Shown here: positions 7,641 through 16,902 of the stretch, piece by piece
How positions within the stretch are numbered: the first letter of the stretch is position 1
Layout of the letters: each line of letters opens with the position of its first letter
Origin: Lachnospiraceae bacterium
Lineage (GTDB): Bacteria > Bacillota > Clostridia > Lachnospirales > Lachnospiraceae
Direction of reading: 5' to 3'
Length of the DNA: 57,668 nucleotides
Assembly (NCBI GenBank): GCA_017450065.1
Contig: JAFSYI010000081.1
Location: 1-57,668, forward strand
Notes under the pieces: model-generated
The model's input: only the letters and a program-made list of their open reading frames with translations
The model's database searches: none
What the model was told of the DNA's origin: nothing
Translations under genes and position numbers: made by a program

Positions 7641-8897
7641 TTAAACAATCTTCACTTTTTGCGTAAGCACTAACGGAGATATTGTTTTCAGCAAATTAGT
7701 TAGCTTTTGATTTTCTTGTTTGAGAGCATTTACTTTATCAAATGACTCCTTTGTCATTTCACAATATCTATCAATCATAGGATTTGGTTTAATAATATAC
7801 ATATCCCTTAGGTCACCTAAACCTATGAATTTTTGAATACTGCCACTAAGCATGCCTTCAGTAAACCTTCTCATATATGAAGACTTCAACCACATATAAA
7901 TATAATTCCTGTTTTTGTATATACCTGAGGTCTTGTATAATGCAACATTTTTTATTGCAAAATTAATATTCTCCTCTTCTACCTTATACACATTTCCTAC
8001 AGTTCCAATCATTGAATAAAGAATATCACCAGTTTCAACTTTACTTCTCTGGTTAATTGCTGTGTAATCCTCCTCTGAAATCAAATAGGCGGCATCAAAA
8101 TCTATACCCCAATCCGTTAAATGCTTTGATGTAATTAAATGAAAACCGTTATCATTTGGCTTAGGAGATTCATGAGTCCCATCTCTAACCTCAACCACAT
8201 CTCTCATCTTAACTATTTCCCAAGAGTCCGGAATATTATGCTTTATTTTTCCATCATATCTTAATTTTTTACCTAAAGATTTATACGTACCATCATCATA
8301 CGGAAACTCGAAAGATAGAAACCATCTGTCAAAGAGCAATGACTGTGTTCTTTCTATCAAGTTAATTTCTCGTAAATTCATATCTATTTTTGAGTCTATA
8401 CTATTTAACACATTAACTATATCATTTTGCAAAGCAATATCCGGCAATTCAAACTCAAATTCAGACAAATCCTCCTGGTATAAGTGACTTATAGTACTTC
8501 CCATTGCTTTGTTTCTAAAAATAAAATCTTTGAATATAGGGCTCTTGAGAAGATGATACAAAAAATCAAAATTCAGCTTGTCCGGTATAGTATTTCTCAA
8601 AACAAATATCCCTGCCGCAACTGTTGTTGGGCCTATCATGTTTTTCACATATCCTATTTTCCCTAGAGTTCCATCCTTTGAAATAAGCAAATCGTTTTCC
8701 TTAAGCATTATTTCTGGAGACTCATCATATCTATCCTTGCTTATGTATCCACAATTATCCCAGTCAACAAATCTATCCATTAATGCTGTAGCATTTATTA
8801 TTCTATATTCACTTTTATCAAGGTATTCATCTTTGTTTAATCCACGCCATCCTATCCTGCCTTTTAAATATAGATCTCTACCAACATTAAGCTTCAT
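7641..8897 (-). CDS. hsdS: Type I restriction-modification specificity subunit
   Basis: HsdS gives the DNA target of the type I complex. The 418-aa protein has the usual two target-recognition halves, each ending in a conserved helix: the central one near residues 160-200 (IALQNDIVNVLNSIDSKID) and the C-terminal one near 375-410 (NALKQENQKLTNLLKTI). Length is normal. The start is set by AAGGAG eight bases before the ATG. The ATG lies inside the end of hsdM, overlapping it by 11 bp, so translation is coupled. No second hsdS half or inverted repeats lie nearby, so I see no sign of phase-variable specificity. Confidence 0.92.
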   Translation of the reverse strand: MKLNVGRDLYLKGRIGWRGLNKDEYLDKSEYRIINATALMDRFVDWDNCGYISKDRYDESPEIMLKENDLLISKDGTLGKIGYVKNMIGPTTVAAGIFVLRNTIPDKLNFDFLYHLLKSPIFKDFIFRNKAMGSTISHLYQEDLSEFEFELPDIALQNDIVNVLNSIDSKIDMNLREINLIERTQSLLFDRWFLSFEFPYDDGTYKSLGKKLRYDGKIKHNIPDSWEIVKMRDVVEVRDGTHESPKPNDNGFHLITSKHLTDWGIDFDAAYLISEEDYTAINQRSKVETGDILYSMIGTVGNVYKVEEENINFAIKNVALYKTSGIYKNRNYIYMWLKSSYMRRFTEGMLSGSIQKFIGLGDLRDMYIIKPNPMIDRYCEMTKESFDKVNALKQENQKLTNLLKTISPLVLTQKVKIV

Positions 8898-10521
8898 AAG
8901 TTAGTCTCCTTAAATTTTTCAGCAACTCTTTATTCAACTTTTTGTCATGCTCAAAGCATAATTCAAGATTAGATGTTAGATTGTTAATTTCGTTTTCAAA
9001 CTCTTCCTGAGTGTATTCTTTGAATTCCAATTTTGCCTCAAAGTATAAAGCTACACTTAACGAATATTTTTTGCTCTTTATCTGATCAATCGTTGTCTTG
9101 GCAGAAATTTTATCAACAATCTCCATATTAACGAACATATTTACTATTGACTTCATTTCATCATCGTTTAGGACCGTTCGTTGATTCTTACCATCCACCT
9201 TTACCTTCGTACCCATTCCAGATGCATCAATCAATATTACATCTTCATTCTTCATATCTTTATCTAAAAAAAGAATGGAAACATTGGTTCCGGTAGTTGC
9301 AAATATATTTGAAGGCATAGATACCACGCCGCGAAGCATTTTTTTATCTATTATTTTTTCTCTTATAGTTTTTCCTATACCGTTTTTTACTGTAAGGAAT
9401 CCTGTCGGCACAACAACTGCGGCTTTACCTCGATCTCCCATTGAAAAAATGATATGTTGTAGGAACATCAAATATACTGGCATCTTTTCCTTCTCTTTTT
9501 TTGGTATATTAGGAACGCCCGCCCAGAATCTTTCCTTATATTTTTCACCTGCAAGGGTATCTCTATCATCAGAAAAATCCATATTAAAAGGGGGATTTGA
9601 TACAATATAATCAAACTTCATCAATCCATCTTTTTTCTTATTTAAGTGTTCGGGCTGCAGTAGAGTATTACCGTGAACCACATTACTTAACGAATGAACC
9701 AAATTATTTAGTATTAAATTTAGTCTCAGAAATTCATTCGATTTCTGAGATATATCTTGTGTATATATTGTACAGTTCTGCTCTCCTATTTCATGAGCCA
9801 ATGCCAACACAAGTGTACCAGATCCAGCAGCCGGATCATATGCCGTTACATTTTTAGCACCATTAGGAACAATGATTTTTGCAATAATGCTTGCTATAGA
9901 ATGTGGCGTGTAATATTCTGCGTACTTGCCGAAATCTTTATTATAATCCTTAATCAGATATTCAAACACAGCAGCAAAAAAATCGTACTTTTGTGTAAAT
10001 GCTTCTTCAAAGCTGAAATCAACAATTTTATCAATCATAGCTCGGCAAAAGTCTGCTCTCTTATTTCTCTCAGTAACATGAACAGACAGTGCATCAAACA
10101 AACGAATTTTATCTTCGGAACCAGTTTTTACAGAAAAAACATCTATATTATAATTCCCTATGTCTACAAGTGTATTGTCAAATAACTCATCAAATTTTTC
10201 AGTATTTTTACGATTGAATAGATACGAAATAAAATGTTCTCTCTTAAGCTGAGCTGTAGCGGGTGGTAAAGATGCCAAGAGGAATTCATACTCTTCCTCT
10301 GTCAGTTTCGATAAATCCATTTCAAGATTATTACTATCAGTGTACTGAGAATCTATCTCTCTCACTTCATGTAAAAATTTATCATTAAGAAATTTGTATA
10401 GAAAAATCTCTGTGATGATTTTATATTCACTGCTTGCGTTTCCTAAACCGAAGTTAGCACAAACAGTCTTCAAATCATCAATCATAGTTTTTGTTTTGGA
10501 CATTATCAATTCTGTTGTCAT
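8887..10521 (-). CDS. hsdM: Type I restriction-modification methyltransferase subunit
   Basis: HsdM is the N6-adenine methyltransferase of the complex and uses S-adenosylmethionine. The N-terminal helical HsdM domain (about residues 10-140) is followed by the methylase domain with YYTPHSIASII, the SAM motif DPAAGSGTLVL and the catalytic NPPF motif. The chosen ATG overlaps the hsdR stop as TAATG. An ATG 12 bases earlier (10,533) is also in frame, directly behind AGAAAGGAA, and would add four residues. Length (544 aa) is typical. The order hsdR-hsdM-hsdS with overlapping ends indicates one transcript. Confidence 0.93.
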   Translation of the reverse strand: MTTELIMSKTKTMIDDLKTVCANFGLGNASSEYKIITEIFLYKFLNDKFLHEVREIDSQYTDSNNLEMDLSKLTEEEYEFLLASLPPATAQLKREHFISYLFNRKNTEKFDELFDNTLVDIGNYNIDVFSVKTGSEDKIRLFDALSVHVTERNKRADFCRAMIDKIVDFSFEEAFTQKYDFFAAVFEYLIKDYNKDFGKYAEYYTPHSIASIIAKIIVPNGAKNVTAYDPAAGSGTLVLALAHEIGEQNCTIYTQDISQKSNEFLRLNLILNNLVHSLSNVVHGNTLLQPEHLNKKKDGLMKFDYIVSNPPFNMDFSDDRDTLAGEKYKERFWAGVPNIPKKEKEKMPVYLMFLQHIIFSMGDRGKAAVVVPTGFLTVKNGIGKTIREKIIDKKMLRGVVSMPSNIFATTGTNVSILFLDKDMKNEDVILIDASGMGTKVKVDGKNQRTVLNDDEMKSIVNMFVNMEIVDKISAKTTIDQIKSKKYSLSVALYFEAKLEFKEYTQEEFENEINNLTSNLELCFEHDKKLNKELLKNLRRLTYEA

Positions 10522-13500
10522 TAGGATACCCATTTCCTTTCTGCAAAGTATTCTTGTGATAAACAGGTATCAATAAACTTTACCTGTGGCATACTTACCT
10601 TTGTACCTTCCTGCTTACAAGCTTTAATAATAAATGGTTGTAATGATTTTGCAAAAAATGCTTCATTATCCAATACACTTTCATTATTCGCTATCTGATT
10701 GTCCGCATTTGACTTCACAAACATTAAGATTTTATGAACTGTCATCGCATCTGCTATCGGTGGAGGTGTTCCCATAATTCTCTTATGGGTACGCATGAAC
10801 TTAACATCACCACCATATTTTGCTGCAAGCATTTGGTCAGCATGATTGTGCTGTTCAGCTTTTTTTCGTAGTGCATCTAGCTCATCAGTCATCTTCTTCA
10901 TTTCATCAGCGGTCAGCTCTTCAATATTCTTTTTCTTAAAAATACGTTTTAGCTCAGCCAATAGAGAAGTGTACTCTGGATCTTGCGGATCAAGACAACG
11001 CTCGACTATTTCTCGTCTTGTTTTCTCCAAAGAACTACGGAAGGCATCTGCAATTACTAATTCTTCTTCTCCTATCTTTCTAAACTGAAAATCGATCTGA
11101 TCAAGAGCCAAATTTAGAACTCCTGACATGTCTTCCGCACTTTGTACATTCTGTTTAAAATTGATTATATTAATACGATTGTTTACTTCGTTCAATAACT
11201 GTATAGCTTTCTTAACATCAAAATTTTGAGCCAACTCATCATATCCAAACATCCTTATAAGATTATTTAGAATCTTATAATCTTCAAGAGCTTTTTTCAG
11301 GTCCAGCAACTGCCTCTTATCATCTATTCCATTGATCTGGTCAATGAATGAAACAACATTCTCTGTATCATACAGAAAAAGCTGGTTCTTAACATTCTTA
11401 AGATCCTTTTCTATATCATCCTTGCTTTTGAAAATATCACTGTAGTTTTGGATTTCATCACCCAATTCGGCTTGGAGTTCTTCAAAATATGCTTGGTTTG
11501 TTTTATCAAATTCCTCCTTAATATTCGCAAAATCAACAACATATCCGTAATGATAGTCTTTATAAGGTCGGTTTACTCTTGTCAATGTCTGTAGCAGATT
11601 ATGTGCCTTAATCATTCTTGCCAGATACTGCTTTTTAAGCCTCGGTGCGTCAAATCCTGTTAGAAGCATATTGTAAACAACAAGAATATCTATCTTACCT
11701 TTTTTGAAATCTTCCTGAATGTCTTTCCTAATTTGCTTTGACCCCTCGTCATGAAGAACCAAAGCGTGACTATAAGATGTAAGCCTTTTTAGTTGCTCCT
11801 CTACCTGTCTAGCCTGAGATGCCGAATCGCATACTACCATCGCCCCAACCGAATCATCCAATGTATTCCTTCCTTTTTCATAATCGTGTAGAATATATTC
11901 AACCATTCTTTCAACAAATTTGGGATGGGAATAAACATCCGCTTTTTTTAAAGATCCGATTTGAACTTCTAATTGTTCTAATGCTTCCTGCATTTTGGTT
12001 TTATAAGAAGTTTCGATTTCTTCACGTATCAATCTCAAAGTATATCCATCTGCAATAGATTGATTGTAATAATACTTATGGATATATTCGCCAAAAATAT
12101 CCTTTGTATTGTATCCATCACCGATTAAAGGCGTACCTGTTAGTGCAATCATAATAGCACTACGATCAGATGCCATCAAATTAGCCAGAAATGAACCCTT
12201 TGGATTATAACTACGATGGGCCTCATCAAGAAAATACACCCTTTGAACATTGACATTATAATCTGACTGCTTCGTCACAGATTCCGTCGAAAACTTCTGT
12301 ATATTCACAACAGTTATAATCCTTTTTCCACTCTTATCTTGTTCACCTACCGCTGCAATATTCGATTTAAACTCTTCCTTAGAATCAACAAGTATGACTT
12401 TTAGCCCACGTGCTTCAAACTCTTCTTTTGCCTGTATCGCAAGATCAATGCGATCAACTATAAAATAAAATTTTGCAATCTTTCCCTGTTCTTGCAGATA
12501 ATCTGTAATATAACTCACGTTTGAAAAAGCAAGTGCTGTCTTACCGCTCCCCTGTGTATGCCATATAATTCCCTTCTTCACGCCCGCCTTCAGTCTATCC
12601 TCTATTGCCAAAGTAGCGAAAAGCTGGGGATATCTCATAATATGCTTCTCTATATGTCTAATTCCATTCTTATCTGTCGAAACTTTATAACATAGTCCAT
12701 AATTTAGCAGAAATTTTATCCGGGCAGGCACATATAAAGATGTCAATATCCTGTTTGTTGGAGAATCTGGATTGATAGACGAAGAATACTCCGGCGTCCC
12801 TTTTATTGATACAAGATTGGTATCCTTCAATATTTCTCTTTCAACATCCAAATCTATAGGCTTAATCTCTTGCTGAAGTTCCTCTTTCCTTTGTTCTCGA
12901 AATTTACTGAAAAACATTTTCCCATAATTACTTGATGCATAAAACGCCCCTTGTATCGGCTCAATGTCCGTATCATCATATTCACTGTTATTGGAAAACA
13001 CAGTAAACTGAGTTATATTAGCATACCTTCTATATATGGGATTTGAAAATCTTCTGGTCATACGTTCACGTTCTACCAGAATTCCTTCTCGGTTATTCTG
13101 CCGTTTTACCTCCACAAAAGACAGTGGCATGCCGTTTATTAGAATTGTAATATCAGGTCTAAAACTATCATCACCATTTTCGTATGGCAACTCTGTTATT
13201 ACCACATAGCTGTTTCTATCTTCCTTTGAGAAGTCGACTAGTTTAATTCCATCACATCCCTTTTTCAGTAGTGCAAAAAATGACAGCCCCAAATCCTCGT
13301 TGTCGAGCTTTATCTTTATCTCGTCAACTTTTTTCTTTATTTCCTCTTTTGAAAGAGAAGTATTATTTATTCTATTAACAGATTCCATAAATTCGGCATA
13401 AAATATATTGGTGTCCGGATCATAATCACTTCCCCTCACCATTTCCTTTATGGACATATATTTATATCCGAGTCTGGTAAGATGCACCAAGGCGGGAATC

Positions 13501-13529
13501 TTTACTCTTGAATCTTCAGGTCTGCCCAT
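10521..13529 (-). CDS. hsdR: Type I restriction endonuclease subunit
   Basis: HsdR is the ATP-driven DNA translocase and nuclease of the type I complex. The 1002-aa protein has an N-terminal PD-(D/E)XK nuclease (D126 in SFRPDITIL, E140 and K142 in SFVEVKRQ), Walker A THTQGSGKT-like HTQGSGKTALAF near 324-335, the DEAH box VYFLDEAHRSYNP, the motif ALTGTPL, and the later helicase motifs MLLTGFDAP and LTRVNRPYKDYHYG. The C-terminal 250 residues are helical, for contact with HsdM. All key residues are present, so it looks active. The ribosome site AAAGGA lies 10 bases before the ATG. It is the first gene of the operon. Confidence 0.95.
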   Translation of the reverse strand: MGRPEDSRVKIPALVHLTRLGYKYMSIKEMVRGSDYDPDTNIFYAEFMESVNRINNTSLSKEEIKKKVDEIKIKLDNEDLGLSFFALLKKGCDGIKLVDFSKEDRNSYVVITELPYENGDDSFRPDITILINGMPLSFVEVKRQNNREGILVERERMTRRFSNPIYRRYANITQFTVFSNNSEYDDTDIEPIQGAFYASSNYGKMFFSKFREQRKEELQQEIKPIDLDVEREILKDTNLVSIKGTPEYSSSINPDSPTNRILTSLYVPARIKFLLNYGLCYKVSTDKNGIRHIEKHIMRYPQLFATLAIEDRLKAGVKKGIIWHTQGSGKTALAFSNVSYITDYLQEQGKIAKFYFIVDRIDLAIQAKEEFEARGLKVILVDSKEEFKSNIAAVGEQDKSGKRIITVVNIQKFSTESVTKQSDYNVNVQRVYFLDEAHRSYNPKGSFLANLMASDRSAIMIALTGTPLIGDGYNTKDIFGEYIHKYYYNQSIADGYTLRLIREEIETSYKTKMQEALEQLEVQIGSLKKADVYSHPKFVERMVEYILHDYEKGRNTLDDSVGAMVVCDSASQARQVEEQLKRLTSYSHALVLHDEGSKQIRKDIQEDFKKGKIDILVVYNMLLTGFDAPRLKKQYLARMIKAHNLLQTLTRVNRPYKDYHYGYVVDFANIKEEFDKTNQAYFEELQAELGDEIQNYSDIFKSKDDIEKDLKNVKNQLFLYDTENVVSFIDQINGIDDKRQLLDLKKALEDYKILNNLIRMFGYDELAQNFDVKKAIQLLNEVNNRINIINFKQNVQSAEDMSGVLNLALDQIDFQFRKIGEEELVIADAFRSSLEKTRREIVERCLDPQDPEYTSLLAELKRIFKKKNIEELTADEMKKMTDELDALRKKAEQHNHADQMLAAKYGGDVKFMRTHKRIMGTPPPIADAMTVHKILMFVKSNADNQIANNESVLDNEAFFAKSLQPFIIKACKQEGTKVSMPQVKFIDTCLSQEYFAERKWVS

Positions 13530-13581
13530 TAATTACAATTCCTTTCTTAATTCGTACCTTCAAAAAGATGTTATCTATTGT

Positions 13582-13610
13582 ATTATATCAAATGTTTCCC
13601 CATATAAAAT
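13582..13610 (-). promoter_or_regulatory. Candidate promoter of the hsdRMS operon
   Basis: TATAAT at 13,582-13,587 on the minus strand with a weak ATTTTA -35 seventeen bases upstream, about 50 bases before the hsdR start codon. The -10 box is perfect but the -35 is poor. Confidence 0.4.
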
Positions 13611-13619
13611 GATAAAACT

Positions 13620-13708
13620 CTGTCCGCCAATATGTCTAACACCTTTACGCAAAATTAATCCATACTCTTTGGCGTACATTTTCCAAGCCAAACATTATGG
13701 CGAACATT
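13620..13708. repeat. GGCGNACA motifs at the island end, one shared with the other end
   Basis: TTTGGCGTACATT (13,668) and ATGGCGAACATTTG (13,698) lie on the plus strand and ATTGGCGGACAGAG on the minus strand (13,617-13,630). A fourth copy, GTGGCGGACAGATG, lies on the minus strand at the other end of the restriction part (3,698-3,711). CTGTCCGCCA is identical at 3,701-3,710 and 13,620-13,629. They may be element-end binding sites. Confidence 0.4.
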
Positions 13709-13715
13709 TGGCTTG
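13684..13715. repeat. Imperfect inverted repeat in the hsdR-rumA gap
   Basis: Arms CAAGCCAAACATT and AACATTTGGCTTG match at 11 of 13 positions around a 6-base loop. No T-run follows on the minus strand. On the plus strand only a late TTCTTTTTA follows. More likely a protein-binding dyad near the island end than a terminator. Confidence 0.45.
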
Positions 13716-13804
13716 TCCGCTGTAAGGTGTTCTTTTTATGCACATGTCCTCTAAAATACATTTTTTATGCTTCGATTTCTGTTCTTATTTTTGCCCATAA
13801 AACG

Positions 13805-13848
13805 CCTGTAAAGCTCACAAATACGCTATTTCCTTGTGAGCAGACAGG
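13805..13848. repeat. Dyad spanning the rumA stop and attachment core
   Basis: Arms GCTCACAA (13,813-13,820) and TTGTGAGC (13,834-13,841) are perfect. Outside a short mismatch the pairing resumes with CCTGT / ACAGG, giving arms of about 15 bases. The rumA stop lies in the loop and the outer arm overlaps the HIETACLL core. It could act as the rumA terminator (TTTACAGGCGTTTT follows on the minus strand) or as an inverted-repeat recombinase site. Confidence 0.5.
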
Positions 13849-15367
13849 CAGTTTCAATATGTACAGTCGCAGGGAACTGATCGATGGCGCATATCCGGGT
13901 GGGTTTATAGCCGCAGGCTGTAAGCATCTCAAGATCACGTGCAAGAGAAGTGGGTTTACAGGAGATATACAGGATGTTATCAACGCCATAATTTATTATC
14001 TTCTTAAGAGCCCTGGGATTAACACCTTCGCGGGGCGGATCGAGGACGATCATATCCGGCTTATCCTCTATTTCATCCATCACCTTAAGGACATCTCCGG
14101 AAATAAATTCACAGTTATGTAAACCATTGAGCTCAGCATTTGCTTTGGCGGCTTCAACAGCCTCCTCCACTATTTCTACTCCGATAACCTTATCTGCAAC
14201 AGGAGCAAGGAGTTGCGCTATCGTTCCGGTTCCGCTGTACAGATCATATATCACACCCTTTTTCTCAATATATAATTCTTTTTTGCCAGAATGCCCCTCT
14301 CCATTATGTAAACCAGCGCCATCCTCGCCTTCCTCAACGGCGCGATGACCTGCACACGAAAGCACATATTCCCTTGCAGTATCATACAGTACTTCGGCCG
14401 ACAATGAATTGGTCTGGAAAAATGAAAACGGCGATATTTTGAACTTAAGGCCAAGCAGTTCCTCATAAAAGTAATCCTTGCCATATAATATGTCCGTTTT
14501 ATCGTTCATAATAGTATCAGACAGGGAATCATTTGTTGTGTGAAGGATACCGGCTATCTTTCCCTTAAGTTGACCCGAACGCTCTATGGTTAACATAACT
14601 TCCTTCCAGTCATCTATCAGTGATACCTCTGTACATATGGTAGGTGCCGGTTCTTTGGATGTTGTAACGAGATCGATCAGTATCTCACCGGTCTTAACAG
14701 CCTTTCTCACCAGGAGATGTCTGAGATAACCTTCATGTCTCATCTTATGATAGTATGGTGTTTCCTTACCCCGAAAATAGCTTAATGTTTCACTTAAGAT
14801 GATACGATAATCCTCATCAACTATCCTGCAGTCCTTAACTGAAATAACATCATAAAAGCTTCCTCTTTTATGTAAACCGAGTTCAAGCTCTCCATCCTTA
14901 CTTGAATCGCCGAATGAGAACTCCATCTTATTCCTGTATCCTAGCTGTACAGGACTCCCCTTGATCCCTTCAAATACTTCGTCAATATTTGGAACCACAG
15001 GTAACAGCAAAGCCCTAACCTGCTCCTCTTTAAGTTTCAGCTGTTTCTCATATGGCAGGTTCTGATAAGTACAGCCTCCGCACTGACCGAAATGCCTGCA
15101 TAACGGCTCTGTCTCATCCTGTGACTTCTCAAGGATTTCCACCAGTCTACCTTCACATTTTCCGCCCTTTTTCTTATTTACGATAAAGGATACCCTTTGT
15201 CCCTTCACAACATTTTTAACCGTGCATATCTCATTCTGCGAGAATTCCGCACTTGCCGGTACACACTTACCGTCTTCAGAAGCACAAACAGCTTCCACCC
15301 TGACAATTCCTTTATTCGGAAATTTCACCTCAGTAACCAGGCCTGAGTACATCTGCCCTTTTTTCAT
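13826..15367 (-). CDS. rlmD: 23S rRNA (uracil-C5)-methyltransferase, RumA/RlmD family, with replaced 3' end
   Basis: The enzyme methylates C5 of a uracil in rRNA using S-adenosylmethionine and a 4Fe-4S cluster. Residues 1-65 form a TRAM-like domain. The cluster motif is CRHFGQCGGCTYQ near 88-101. The methylase part has FFQTNSLSAEVLY, the SAM motif YDLYSGTGTIAQLL, VLDPPREG and the catalytic cysteine motif YISCKPTSLARDL. A glycine/glutamate-rich insertion of about 35 residues precedes the SAM motif. It ends ATVHIETACLLTRK and stops, whereas the gene's probable original 3' part, a further C-terminal domain, lies at 2-346. The catalytic domain is intact, so the enzyme is probably active. The last three residues come from the inserted DNA. 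Confidence 0.9.
   Translation of the reverse strand: MKKGQMYSGLVTEVKFPNKGIVRVEAVCASEDGKCVPASAEFSQNEICTVKNVVKGQRVSFIVNKKKGGKCEGRLVEILEKSQDETEPLCRHFGQCGGCTYQNLPYEKQLKLKEEQVRALLLPVVPNIDEVFEGIKGSPVQLGYRNKMEFSFGDSSKDGELELGLHKRGSFYDVISVKDCRIVDEDYRIILSETLSYFRGKETPYYHKMRHEGYLRHLLVRKAVKTGEILIDLVTTSKEPAPTICTEVSLIDDWKEVMLTIERSGQLKGKIAGILHTTNDSLSDTIMNDKTDILYGKDYFYEELLGLKFKISPFSFFQTNSLSAEVLYDTAREYVLSCAGHRAVEEGEDGAGLHNGEGHSGKKELYIEKKGVIYDLYSGTGTIAQLLAPVADKVIGVEIVEEAVEAAKANAELNGLHNCEFISGDVLKVMDEIEDKPDMIVLDPPREGVNPRALKKIINYGVDNILYISCKPTSLARDLEMLTACGYKPTRICAIDQFPATVHIETACLLTRK
13838..13861 (-). other. Candidate attachment core C (attL-like)
   Basis: Encodes HIETACLL at the end of the rumA catalytic domain. 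Sequence 5' of it on the minus strand is plainly RumA (RICAIDQFPAT). The three codons 3' of it lead straight to a stop. Shares CTGTCT and the downstream CT-ACA pattern with core B. Confidence 0.45.
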
Positions 15368-15580
15368 ATTAAATCAAACTCCTGAAAATATTTATTAACC
15401 GTTCAATCATGCTTCATCCTGTATATGCCGGATCACAAACGACCGGAACGCACAGCAGACCGGTGATCGTTACCTGTATACATCCATGTTTCGGCTTGAC
15501 CCCGCCTGTCGGATTATTATATCATATTCGTATATATTCAAAACAGACAAATACTACATTAATAACAGGAAACTGCTTCC

Positions 15581-16477
15581 ATGAAGGATCAAAAGCCAAA
15601 GAGTAAACGCAACTGTTTTATAGACGCATACCGCGGATTCACCATGATCAGCATGATACTTTATCACAGCTGTTATGATTACTTTATCGTCTTCGGACGC
15701 AATCCGGATTTTATAGGATCAAGAGCAGCATATCTGTGGCAGCAGTCAATCTGCATCTCATTCATACTTGTATCCGGAATGGTATGGCCTTTGGGGAAAA
15801 AACATGCTCTAAGGCGCGGACTGATACTTATACTTCTCGGCACTGCCATAACCTTTGTTACCGTCTTATTCATGCCATCCGAATCTATATATTACGGAAT
15901 ACTTACCTTTATGGGCGCAGCTACCCTTATCACCATGATCTGCGACAAGGGGTTCATGATCTTTGGAGCATCCTTAGATGATATCTCTTCTGTGAATGAA
16001 CCGGACGTACATACAGCCGGTGATCCCGTATCAGATACAGATTTTATAACGGCACAGGACAGAAAAAAAACATCCGGCAGTATGGGAAAAAGCAAAATTC
16101 CTGCCGGATTGGTTCACATTATAATATGTCTTATACTATTTGCACTTACAAAGCATCTGCCAAACGGATATATCGGTTCCAGATTTCATCCTCTGATAAG
16201 CATTCCGAAAACACTGTACAGATATCCATCGCTTGCCGTTTTCGGACTTCCGCCTGCTGATTTCTTCTCCGCTGACTATTTCCCGATAATACCGTGGATC
16301 TTTATGTATATCCTCGGATATCATCTGGGAGGCCTGCTTCTTTCGAATGAATCCTTTATAAAACTGGGTACCCGCAGGATTCCTTTTCTGTCATGGCTTG
16401 GCACAAAAAGTCTGCTGGTTTACATAATACACCAGCCGGTCTGTTTCGGACTCATCTGGCTGTTATGCCATAAATAA
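15581..16477 (+). CDS. Heparan-alpha-glucosaminide N-acetyltransferase-like membrane protein (DUF1624)
   Basis: The 298-aa integral membrane protein begins with a short basic tail and then AYRGFTMISMILYHSCYD, the typical start of the DUF1624/HGSNAT catalytic region, where a histidine carries the acyl group in the lysosomal relative. About seven hydrophobic segments follow. A polar loop of about 45 residues near 130-175 interrupts them. The end, LLVYIIHQPVCFGLIWLL, is the family's usual last helix. The bacterial function is unknown; acetylation of an envelope sugar is a guess. AGGAAA lies ten bases before the ATG. It is divergent from rumA and convergent with the next gene. Confidence 0.8.
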   Translation: MKDQKPKSKRNCFIDAYRGFTMISMILYHSCYDYFIVFGRNPDFIGSRAAYLWQQSICISFILVSGMVWPLGKKHALRRGLILILLGTAITFVTVLFMPSESIYYGILTFMGAATLITMICDKGFMIFGASLDDISSVNEPDVHTAGDPVSDTDFITAQDRKKTSGSMGKSKIPAGLVHIIICLILFALTKHLPNGYIGSRFHPLISIPKTLYRYPSLAVFGLPPADFFSADYFPIIPWIFMYILGYHLGGLLLSNESFIKLGTRRIPFLSWLGTKSLLVYIIHQPVCFGLIWLLCHK

Positions 16478-16486
16478 GCTTAACGA

Positions 16487-16801
16487 TCAGTCATCTTCAT
16501 TTTCAAAGAAATCATCATCGAAATCATCTTCGAACTCGTCATCATAATCATCGTCGAAATCATCAAGATAATCCGGTGTAAAATAGCAATACAGACCATA
16601 TATGATCGCTGCTATTGCCACAACCGAGACAAGGATCGTGCAGACAACAAATACAACATTTACCTTCTTCTCTTCTTTTTCCTTCCTCTTAAGGATCTCA
16701 TTTGCCTTAACAACATTGAGAATGTCATTTGCCTTGGCCGCGCCGATCGCTTCTGTTGCCTTTACGGTCTGAACTATGTCATTTAAATTATCGAAACTCA
16801 T
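16487..16801 (-). CDS. Small single-pass membrane protein with acidic tail
   Basis: The 104-aa protein has a helical N-terminal half with repeated AxKANDIL/VKANEIL-type heptads (residues 15-40), a basic stop (KRKEKEEKK), one transmembrane helix (about 48-70), then a tail of about 25 residues made almost only of Asp, Glu, Phe and Tyr. The positive-inside rule puts the N-terminus in the cytoplasm and the acidic tail outside. I know no function. Confidence 0.6.
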   Translation of the reverse strand: MSFDNLNDIVQTVKATEAIGAAKANDILNVVKANEILKRKEKEEKKVNVVFVVCTILVSVVAIAAIIYGLYCYFTPDYLDDFDDDYDDEFEDDFDDDFFENEDD

Positions 16802-16902
16802 ACGCTATACTCCACCCTTTCTTTTCTGATACGCATATGCATAAGCACTCTCTAAAGTGTCACATACAGTATATCAAATAATTTCCAACTTAGCAATTAT
16901 CT

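Noticed and set aside
7641-8897. Phase-variable hsdS inversion system
   Set aside because: Only one hsdS, no inverted repeats within it, and the recombinase is 4.4 kb away beyond other genes.
16140-16330. Minus-strand ORFs within the DUF1624 gene and similar overlapping frames
   Set aside because: They lie wholly inside better supported genes and show no family motifs or ribosome sites.
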